32,886 bases of DNA from CAUZFZ01 sp963579025 (lineage in GTDB: Bacteria > Planctomycetota > Planctomycetia > Planctomycetales > Planctomycetaceae), in assembly GCA_963579025.1 (NCBI GenBank), contig CAUZFZ010000123.1, positions 1 through 32,886 of the forward strand. The letters are read 5' to 3'. The notes under the pieces are model-generated. The model did not search any database. It was not told the DNA's origin and saw nothing but the letters and a program-made list of their open reading frames with translations. The translations under genes were made by a program, and so were the position numbers. Of this stretch, positions 26,667 to 32,886 are shown in pieces; position 1 is the stretch's first letter; every line of letters begins with the position of its first letter.

Positions 26667-27530
26667 ATGACAACTTTAAACAACCGATTTGTGTTGATCA
26701 CCGGAGCCGGCCACGGTCTGGGACTGGAAACTGCAAAGCAGTTTGCCCGGCAAGGCGGCTACGTGATTATCACGGACGTCGATTTGGATCGCGTGGGACA
26801 CGCCGTTAACGAACTGCACTCGCTGGGGCTTGAAGCCGCCGGCTACACGATGGACGTCACAGACCCGGACGATATCCGCCGAGTGCGTGCTCAAATTCTG
26901 CACGACCACGGCACAATCGATGTGCTTGTTAATAACGCGGGGATCGTCAGCGGTGGCCGTTTTGTGGACATCCCACTCGCCAAGCACCGGCTGACTTTCG
27001 AAGTCAACACGCATGGACCGATCAACGTCACGCACGTGTTTCTCCCGGACCTGCTGAACCAGACTGAAGCTCACATTGTGAACATCGCCAGTGCGTCATC
27101 GATGATCCCCTTGCCGTTGGGGGCAACGTACGCATCCAGCAAATGGGCCGTGCTGGGCTTCACGGATTCACTGCGCGAAGAACTGGTCCAGACCGGATCC
27201 GGCCACGTGCGCGTGACTGCGATTTGTCCCAGCTACATCCGAACTGGCATGTTTGAAGGAGTGAAGGCACCACTGCTCTCTCCTTGGCTCGAGCCGACCT
27301 GGCTGGCAAAGAAGATCGTCAGAAGTGTGCGCAGCAATCGCAATCAGCTCATCACTCCGCTGATGGTCAATCTGATTCCGCTCGCCAAAGCGACCTGGCC
27401 GCGTCCCCTGTTTCGAGGGCTGCTCCGGCTGCTGGGCGTCACAAAAAGTATGGCCGAGTGGACAGGTCACGCCTCTGCGGAACCGGTCTCCGAAGTGGAT
27501 GAGTCGTCCAGCATCAAAGCCGCCAGTTGA
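26667..27530 (+). CDS. Short-chain dehydrogenase/reductase (SDR)
   Basis: A 287-residue classical SDR. The cofactor motif is TGAGHGLG (12-19), followed by NNAG (89-92), a catalytic Ser within NIASASSM and Tyr155-x-x-x-Lys159 (YASSK). An acidic residue at the end of the second strand (TDVD) favours NAD(H). I start at ATG 26667 because AAGGAAAA (26653-26660) sits six bases upstream; the longer frame from 26631 has no such site. It is the last gene of the module and could reduce a fatty aldehyde to an alcohol, or oxidise the alcohol, next to the aldehyde dehydrogenase. The C-terminal part (LITPLMVNLIPLAKATWPRP) is hydrophobic and may touch the membrane. Confidence 0.9.
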   Translation: MTTLNNRFVLITGAGHGLGLETAKQFARQGGYVIITDVDLDRVGHAVNELHSLGLEAAGYTMDVTDPDDIRRVRAQILHDHGTIDVLVNNAGIVSGGRFVDIPLAKHRLTFEVNTHGPINVTHVFLPDLLNQTEAHIVNIASASSMIPLPLGATYASSKWAVLGFTDSLREELVQTGSGHVRVTAICPSYIRTGMFEGVKAPLLSPWLEPTWLAKKIVRSVRSNRNQLITPLMVNLIPLAKATWPRPLFRGLLRLLGVTKSMAEWTGHASAEPVSEVDESSSIKAAS

Positions 27531-27548
27531 GATTCGATGCAGAGGGCG

Positions 27549-28961
27549 TCACGTATCCTCAGACACTCCGCTGGTCCATTCATTGATTCGTGTGCGAAAG
27601 CGGTCCTCGTCCGCCGCATCCGGATTCAATTCGTCGAGTGCTGACTGCAACACTGCGATGGCGTCGGCGCGTTGACCCTGCTTGTAGAGCATTGTCGCAT
27701 ACTGGAATCGAACGACCGGCAGCGTTGGTGTCTGAGACACCGTGTGCTGCCACAAAGCCTGATCGTTCTGCCAGACGGGCAAGTGCAACCGCGAGGCGAT
27801 CACGAGGGCAACCGTGGCGGTCATGGGGAGCATGACCCATGCGTGGTCGACGCGACTCAATCGACGCCACCCCGCCTCCAGCAGTCCCAGTAGCAGAGCG
27901 AAGAACGGTATCGACGGCATGTAGAGGTATCGGTCGTTCATCAGCGTCGTTATGGGTGTGAGATTCAGGACTGGCAACAGCAGCACGAATGCCGCTGCGA
28001 GTGACAGGATGACCAGCGGCTGTGTGCGACGAACACGCCATGCCAGCACGCCGACGACTCCCCACCCCAGACACGCCAGTGCCACCTGTCCGGCAATTCC
28101 ACTGACGGCCGGGTTGTAGAGCACGCTGAGATCTGTCGGGCACAACAGCATTCCGACGTATCGCCACAGAATGATCGTATCCAGTGCCATGATGTGCAGC
28201 TTGCTGAGTTCCCAGTGAGCGCGAATGCCACCCAGCACGGTTGTCTGCGCTCCCATTGTCACCAGCAGCATCCAGACCGACAGCATTCCAGGGACGAACT
28301 GTCGGGCCAGCGCCTCAGAGAATTTCTTTCGGCAGATCAGCATGTCGTACAGCAGCACAATGGCCGGCACGACAACGGTCAACGCTTTGGACATCAACGC
28401 GAGGAAGAAGAAGATCAGGCCCCACACGTCCTGTTTTGGTGTCCGCTCAGGACGCAGACAGCAGATCAGATGCGCCAGGATGAACGCTCCGCACAGCAGT
28501 CCCTTCATCGACGATACCCAAGCCACGGATTCGATGTGAACGGGATGCGCGGCAAACAGCGCTGCCGTACCCCAGCCCCCAGCGCGACTGCCGCTCAACT
28601 GCGAAATCAGCACAAACACCAGCACCGCATTCATTGCGTGCAGCAGCATGTTGACGACGTGGTAACCCGTCGGGTTGGTGTCGAAGAACGAGAACTCGAC
28701 CAGATAGGTATAGATGGTCACCGGCGAGTAATTGCGGATGATGACGTCTGTAGCGATCGCAACGAGATTTGATGGCTGCCAACTGCGCAGGTACGGGTTG
28801 TTAAGGACGTACCAGGGGTCGTCCCAGTTGACGAACTCGTAACCAGAGACTGGCCAGTAAGTGAGCACAACCAGCGCGACAAGCGAACCGATCAGTAGCG
28901 ACAGTCGTCCTCGCGCCTGCCTGGTGGGCTGAAGAGACGGTGGGTTCGTCACTGCGGTCAT
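27549..28961 (-). CDS. TMTC-like polytopic membrane glycosyltransferase-type protein
   Basis: A 470-residue protein with about ten hydrophobic spans. The segment after the first span (FVNWDDPWYVLNNPYLRSW) is the hallmark of TMTC/DUF1736-type proteins and carries the Asp-Asp expected in the first extracytoplasmic loop of C-type glycosyltransferases. HPVHIESVAWVSSMK and NDRYLYMPSIPFF are also typical. The C-terminal 80 residues are a short TPR-like helix pair (FQYATMLYKQGQRADAIAVL). It probably transfers sugar from a lipid carrier to proteins or envelope glycans. It faces a GT2 glycosyltransferase across a 474-base divergent region, which suggests a shared role in lipid-linked sugar supply. The start ATG has GGAG seven bases upstream. 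Confidence 0.82.
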   Translation of the reverse strand: MTAVTNPPSLQPTRQARGRLSLLIGSLVALVVLTYWPVSGYEFVNWDDPWYVLNNPYLRSWQPSNLVAIATDVIIRNYSPVTIYTYLVEFSFFDTNPTGYHVVNMLLHAMNAVLVFVLISQLSGSRAGGWGTAALFAAHPVHIESVAWVSSMKGLLCGAFILAHLICCLRPERTPKQDVWGLIFFFLALMSKALTVVVPAIVLLYDMLICRKKFSEALARQFVPGMLSVWMLLVTMGAQTTVLGGIRAHWELSKLHIMALDTIILWRYVGMLLCPTDLSVLYNPAVSGIAGQVALACLGWGVVGVLAWRVRRTQPLVILSLAAAFVLLLPVLNLTPITTLMNDRYLYMPSIPFFALLLGLLEAGWRRLSRVDHAWVMLPMTATVALVIASRLHLPVWQNDQALWQHTVSQTPTLPVVRFQYATMLYKQGQRADAIAVLQSALDELNPDAADEDRFRTRINEWTSGVSEDT

Positions 28962-29435
28962 CGACTGGCTCCGTGCGCAGCGTAGTCGCGTTTGGATCGT
29001 TGAATGTTCAGCTCGTTTCCTGTCTCCAGTCGGCAGTTACAAACCGGGCATCGCGAATGAGCTACCTGCTGAATTCTTGCGAATCCAGCTACGACCGATC
29101 GCGACCACCATCTCAAACTTGGAACTACAGGAATTACTTAGCTCGGAATTCAGGAGACCCGCGTCCGGTCGTGCGCCCCGCATTGGAAGGGTCCAACGTG
29201 ACCACGACAGTACGGAACAGATCGATTCTGACGGTCAAACCGGATCTGGCAGCGCAATCCGGGCAGGCGATTGGATTGATGGACTCATCACACTGTGACA
29301 CCGGCCATGGCGCTTCGTAGGATTGAAGCGTTGCTCCCGCGAGACGTGGGTTAGAATTCTCCGTTGCAATTGCCAGCCTGGTTTTATGCTCATCAACCTG
29401 CTGCCAGGCTTGCATCACAGAGTGGATCCAGAATC
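28962..29435. other. Divergent intergenic region, 474 bases
   Basis: This region separates the TMTC-like gene (minus) from the GT2 gene (plus) and must hold both promoters. A minus-strand frame at 29134-29418 (94 residues, containing CPDC) is open but has no ribosome site or recognisable domain. Near the plus-strand gene, TTGCAA (29364-29369) and TATGCT (29385-29390) resemble promoter boxes but are only 15 bases apart. Confidence 0.4.
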
Positions 29436-30296
29436 ATGACACACAGAAGCCAAACATCCGATGCCGCCGTGACCACCGTCGATGACGTGTTGGAGTCCAT
29501 CAATCCGATGCTTGCCAGTGTTTCCAGTACGGACGGAAGAAAGCCGCGAGTCGTCGCGGTCATGCCGGCCTACAACGCGGAAGCCACGCTGGAAAAGACG
29601 ATTGCTGATATCCCCCGTGGCACGGTCGACGAGATCATCCTTGTCGACGACGGCAGTACAGACGGAACGGTCGAGCTGGCAAAATCCCTCGGCCTGACCG
29701 TGTTTGTGCATACAAAGAACCGCGGCTATGGCGGCAACCAGAAAACGTGTTACCGCCACGCACTGGAACGCGATGCTGACTACGTCGTAATGATCCACCC
29801 GGACTATCAGTACGACAGTCGGGTCATTGACGTCGCGGTCAAGGTGATGCAACTGGGCATTCTGGATTTCGTGATGGGTTGCCGCATCCGCACACGTCAT
29901 GAAACGTTGCAGGGCGGGATGCCGGTTTACAAGTACCTGGCCAATCGAATGCTGACGACGATTGAGAACGTGCTGCTTGGCCAGAACCTTGGCGATTTTC
30001 ACAGCGGTTTCCGGGCTTACCGCCGCGAGGTTCTGGAGACGATTCCGTTCGAGAACAACTCGGACGATTTCGTGTTCGACAGTCAGTTTCTGGCTCAAGC
30101 CGTACACTACGGCTTCAAGATCGGCGACATCCCGGTCCCCGTGCGATACTTCGATGAAGCCTCCAGCATCAACTTCGGCCGCAGCATGAAATACGGCCTG
30201 GCAACGCTGGGAGTCCTGAGCGTCTACTGGATGAACCGTCTGCGTCTGCGTCGCTCAAAACTGTTCGCCCCGCCCGAACCGAAGAACGACGAGTAG
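29436..30296 (+). CDS. Family 2 glycosyltransferase (dolichyl/polyprenyl-phosphate sugar synthase-like)
   Basis: A 286-residue GT-A-fold enzyme that moves a sugar from a nucleotide donor, most likely to a polyprenyl phosphate. Motifs: VVAVMPAYNAEATL, the donor-binding LVDDGSTDGT (Asp71/Asp72), NRGYGGNQKTCYRHAL, HPDYQYDS (Asp123 and Asp127 as metal-site candidates), and LGDFHSGFRAYRREVLE. There is no C-terminal pair of membrane spans, only a weakly hydrophobic stretch (TLGVLSVYWMN), so it is probably peripheral. I start at ATG 29436; an upstream in-frame start at 29364 would give an atypical N-terminus. A product such as polyprenyl-phosphate sugar would be the donor for a TMTC-like enzyme, encoded divergently next door. 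Confidence 0.88.
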   Translation: MTHRSQTSDAAVTTVDDVLESINPMLASVSSTDGRKPRVVAVMPAYNAEATLEKTIADIPRGTVDEIILVDDGSTDGTVELAKSLGLTVFVHTKNRGYGGNQKTCYRHALERDADYVVMIHPDYQYDSRVIDVAVKVMQLGILDFVMGCRIRTRHETLQGGMPVYKYLANRMLTTIENVLLGQNLGDFHSGFRAYRREVLETIPFENNSDDFVFDSQFLAQAVHYGFKIGDIPVPVRYFDEASSINFGRSMKYGLATLGVLSVYWMNRLRLRRSKLFAPPEPKNDE

Positions 30297-30357
30297 CAGT
30301 ACGTACCGCTCGACAACTCCGGAAGGCGATCGTACGGCTGTGCAAATCGGACCGGAT

Positions 30358-31422
30358 TTACGCGTTGGCTGGCAACGTGAAATAGAACGTCGATCCCTGG
30401 CCCGGTTCTGATTCGACCCGGATGCTGCCCGCGTGCTTCTCGATGATGCGCTGGCACGTCGCCAGGCCGACTCCGTAGCCTTCGTATTCGCTTTCGGTGT
30501 GCAGTCGGCGGAGCGGTTTGAAAATCTGGTCGTGGAACTCTAAATCGATCCCGATACCGTTATCCGATACGGACACGTGCCATTCTTCGCCGACCTGTTG
30601 CGCGTCAAGCCTGACAACCGGCGGTTCGTTGCCGCGGAACTTCAATGCGTTGCCGATCAGGTTTTGCAGCAGTTCAGTCAGCAGATGCGGGTCGCCGTAG
30701 ATTGTCGGCAATGACTCGGCTTCAATGCGACCGCCGCATTCGTCCAACGCCGCAGAGAATTCTGCGGCCAACACAATGACGCTGTCGTTCAAATCGACGG
30801 GATCGTGGCGACATTGCTTTGCATCAAGTCGTGTGTAGTCCAGCAAAGCGTCGACCATGCCGGCCAGACGCGCGGCGGATTGTTGAACGGTTCGCAGGTA
30901 TTTGGGTAATGCGTCTAACTCGCCCTTTTCAAGCGACTGTTCCGCGAATTACGAAAAGGTGCTGATCGCACGCAACGGGGCTTTCAAGTCGTGCGCGGCC
31001 GTGGCCACGAAGGACTCCAGTTCCCGCCGGGTCGCTTCCAGTTGCCGCTGGAGTGCGTTGCGATCGATGGCGTTGAAGACGGTGCGTTTCAACAGTACTG
31101 CCGTCAAATCCCGTTTCACGAGATAATCGAGGCAGCCGGCCTTCAGCGCTTCCACGGCGACTTGCTCGGAACCTTCGGCGGTCAGCATCACGACCGGCAA
31201 CTTCCGTTCAAGAAACTTCGGCATCAGCTTCAGCCCGCTGAAATCAGGCAACCGGAAATCAAGCAGCACACACTCCGGTGCGTGCGTTTCGAGCAACGTC
31301 AGTGCCTGTTGTCCCGTGGCCGCGTCGAGCAGTTGATACTCGCTGTCCAACAGCCGGTGGATCGACTCGCGATAGACGTCGTCGTCTTCCACCAGTAGCA
31401 CGACTCGTTTTTCATCTGCCAT
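30358..31422 (-). pseudogene. REC-histidine kinase interrupted by an in-frame TAA
   Basis: Read through, this is a 354-residue protein: a receiver domain (acidic residues at 12-15, phosphoacceptor Asp55, Lys103), a short linker, a HisKA H-box (AAHDLKAPLR, His144), and an HATPase_c domain with an N-box (LLQNLIGNALKFRGNE), G1 (VSDNGIGI), a YEGYGVGLA G2 box and a final GQGSTFYFTLP. A TAA at 30949-30951 (codon 158) sits fourteen residues after the phosphoacceptor His, in the middle of the first dimerisation helix. The same frame then continues with good kinase sequence (FAEQSLEKGELDAL), so a single substitution such as CAA to TAA explains the break. An ATG at 30858 would give only a late restart. 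The ATG at 31422 is the best start. It is 101 bases from the REC-PP2C gene upstream, and the two probably form one signalling unit. Confidence 0.8.
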
Positions 31423-31450
31423 GGGCTTGCCCTTTGTTCGTCGTCTTTCG

Positions 31451-31514
31451 CTCATTGTCGCCTTTCGCTCCGCGAAAGTGCGGGCGTCCTTTCGCGGAGC
31501 GAAAGGCGACAATG
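31451..31514. repeat. Perfect 27-bp inverted repeat with 10-base loop (REP/MITE-like)
   Basis: The arms are 31451-31477 and 31488-31514, exact reverse complements, with spacer TGCGGGCGTC. Each arm contains its own mini-hairpin (CTTTCGC-TCC-GCGAAAG), so the unit can fold as a long stem or as two small stems. It lies between two signalling genes. The arms have no transposase and no T-run. It looks like a dispersed intergenic repeat; its copies elsewhere cannot be seen from this window. Confidence 0.85.
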
Positions 31515-31523
31515 ACTGCAAAC

Positions 31524-32678
31524 TCACTCTGCGACTTTCACCACGATTAACGCCATGTCGTCGTTCACCGGGTTGGGATCGCAGTGTGCGTGAACTCCTG
31601 CATGGACGGCCGCGATGATTCCGTCGGCGGTTTGGTTCCGGTGCTGGTGAATCGTCTGCAGGAGCGCATCGACTCCCCACAACTCACCGTTGCTGTTTTG
31701 CGCTTCGTAGAGTCCGTCGGTGAGCAGCACGAGCACTTCGCCCGGCTGGAGAACGACCGGTGGTCTGCTCGTCATCACTTCCTCACGCAACAGACCGAGC
31801 GGAATGTTGCCACTGTTCAGTCGCGTCGCGTCGCCGGATGGTGTGACGATGTAGGACGGGTGTCCGGCGCTGGCATAGGTCAACTCGCGTGTCTCGATAT
31901 CGACGCTGCCGAAAAACGCGGTCACAAACCGACCGCCGACCGTGTCTTCGAAGACGGCCCGGTTGACGATCGACAGGATTTCGCCGACATCGTCATGCAT
32001 CTCGACACAACTGCGCAGCAGTCGCCGTAGCCCGGCCATCACCAGCGCGGATGCCAGACCGTGTCCACTGACGTCGGCGATCACGAGGCTGAGTCGTCCG
32101 TCCGCTGAAAAGTAGTCGTAATAATCGCCGCCAACATGATCGAAGGGCCAGTAGCTGCCGGCGATCTCCAGCCCGGGGACGATCGGCGCCGACGTGGGCA
32201 GCAACATGCGTTGCACTTCGCCGGCCGATTTCATTTCTCTCTGTGTGGCGTCCAGCCTGCGCTGGGTCAGACGTCGTTCGCGGTGTTCCACGGCGTAACG
32301 CAGGCTGCGGATCAGGTGCTCCGGAGTTAAATCGCTCTTCTTCAGATAGTCCTGAGCCCCTTCGCGCGCGGCCTGAACGGCCACGTCGGCGTCATCCACA
32401 CCCGTCAGGACAATGATCGACGCATCGGAATCCTGGGCGAGCAGACGATGGATCGACTCCAGTCCCTGGCAGTCGGGCAGTCGCAGGTCGAGCAGAACGG
32501 CATCGAAATCGTTGTCTGCCAATCGTTCGATGCCGTCTCGCAGATACGTCACCCAGGTCACGTCAAACGTGACGCCGTGCGCGTGCGGGTCGCCGGAATC
32601 CAAGTGCCGCGAGACGAGTTCCGCCTGGACGGAGTCGTCTTCGATCAGCAGGATGTTGTAACGCTGCAGGCCCGTCAT
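31524..32678 (-). CDS. Response regulator with PP2C-type (SpoIIE/RsbU-like) phosphatase output
   Basis: A 384-residue protein with an N-terminal receiver domain (acidic Glu13-Asp15, phosphoacceptor Asp64 in VLLDLRLPD, LTG, YLKKSDL), a helical linker (TQRRLDATQREMKSAGEVQRM) and a SpoIIE/PP2C phosphatase domain (GGDYYDYF with metal-binding Asp residues; VIADVSGHGLASALVM; ASAGHPSYIV; LLTDGLYEAQN; NDDMALIVVK). Such proteins dephosphorylate an anti-sigma-factor antagonist and so switch sigma factors in the general stress style; no STAS or anti-sigma partner is encoded here. It is upstream of, and on the same strand as, the REC-kinase pseudogene, which would have been its likely signalling partner. 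Confidence 0.92.
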   Translation of the reverse strand: MTGLQRYNILLIEDDSVQAELVSRHLDSGDPHAHGVTFDVTWVTYLRDGIERLADNDFDAVLLDLRLPDCQGLESIHRLLAQDSDASIIVLTGVDDADVAVQAAREGAQDYLKKSDLTPEHLIRSLRYAVEHRERRLTQRRLDATQREMKSAGEVQRMLLPTSAPIVPGLEIAGSYWPFDHVGGDYYDYFSADGRLSLVIADVSGHGLASALVMAGLRRLLRSCVEMHDDVGEILSIVNRAVFEDTVGGRFVTAFFGSVDIETRELTYASAGHPSYIVTPSGDATRLNSGNIPLGLLREEVMTSRPPVVLQPGEVLVLLTDGLYEAQNSNGELWGVDALLQTIHQHRNQTADGIIAAVHAGVHAHCDPNPVNDDMALIVVKVAE

Positions 32679-32867
32679 CGACGCATCATTCTGTTTGTTG
32701 AATTGCCAGGTTTCAAAATTGCTGGCCAGGGTCTTTAGTAACTTGGAAAGAGTTGCTTCCCTGAAATCAGCCGCTGGGCGTTAGCCGAATGGCACTTGTT
32801 TTAGATAGATGTTGATAAAAGCGTGAATTGACGAAGGTTGGGTACAGCATTTGCGCCATGAGATTGA

Positions 32868-32886
32868 CTTCTCTTGAAAGGAGTCA
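32868..32886 (+). promoter_or_regulatory. Probable ribosome binding site of a gene starting just past the window
   Basis: The window ends with GAAAGGAGTCA. AAGGAG on the plus strand is a strong Shine-Dalgarno match and would put a start codon a few bases beyond the last base. The 208 bases between the REC-PP2C gene and this point hold no gene and should contain divergent promoters. Confidence 0.45.

Noticed and set aside
17170..27530. Olefin biosynthesis (OleABCD) as an explanation for thiolase + AMP ligase + SDR
   Set aside because: The thiolase is of the degradative two-cysteine type with FadI-like features, no OleB hydrolase is present, and a FadJ-type enzyme lies in the middle, which fits beta-oxidation better.
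29134..29418. Small minus-strand frame with CPDC in the divergent region
   Set aside because: There is only one CxxC pair, no ribosome site, and no recognisable zinc ribbon; it also runs through the expected promoter area.
1..32886. CRISPR array, tRNA or rRNA genes
   Set aside because: I saw no regularly spaced direct repeats and no cloverleaf or rRNA-like sequence on either strand.

Overview
The window looks like a chromosomal segment of a planctomycete-type bacterium. Most genes have a GC-rich, planctomycete-like style: a GTPase fragment resembling the WD40-associated GTPases of that phylum, large c-type cytochromes, a TMTC-like glycosyltransferase, and hairpin repeats between genes. No ribosomal or other marker gene is present, so this assignment is an inference from protein style.

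Layout. (1) 1-2639 is an accessory patch: the 3' end of an IS3-type transposase, then an AT-richer two-gene unit made of a histidine kinase that has lost its N-terminus and a receiver-TIR-like fusion overlapping it by ATGA. It is followed directly by the 3' half of a GTPase gene with no start. The kinase/REC-TIR pair is the most unusual system here: it looks like a phosphorelay that controls a TIR-like (CAP12/PF10137-type) NAD-cleaving effector, and it sits in an interrupted host gene. (2) 2694-7762 holds a YtrA-type GntR repressor with a clear inverted-repeat operator, its ABC ATPase (ATGA overlap), a tandem-domain signal peptide peptidase SppA and an integral membrane protein that is probably the permease. 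(3) 7789-9561, minus strand, is a DHDPS-family aldolase/lyase and an amidohydrolase. (4) 9784-13915 is a decaying patch: a frameshifted remnant of a leishmanolysin-like protease, then two tandem paralogous membrane-anchored dihaem cytochromes c, each broken by one single-base frameshift. (5) 14333-16744 is a large acidic protein with an internal short repeat and a TPR-like C-terminus. (6) 17170-27530 is a fatty-acid or related acyl-CoA module, all on the plus strand: acyl-CoA synthetase, thiolase, FadJ-type hydratase/dehydrogenase, a second acyl-CoA synthetase, an aldehyde dehydrogenase-like protein and an SDR. It would activate carboxylic acids, carry out the hydration, dehydrogenation and thiolysis steps of beta-oxidation, and interconvert aldehydes with acids or acyl-CoAs. 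No acyl-CoA dehydrogenase is in the window. (7) 27549-30296 has a TMTC-like membrane glycosyltransferase (minus) divergent from a GT2 glycosyltransferase (plus). (8) 30358-32678, minus, has a REC-PP2C (RsbU-like) regulator, a perfect 27-bp inverted repeat, and a REC-histidine kinase interrupted by an in-frame TAA.

No tRNA, rRNA or CRISPR array was seen. Four genes carry frameshifts or stops that could be real decay or assembly errors; these are flagged individually.
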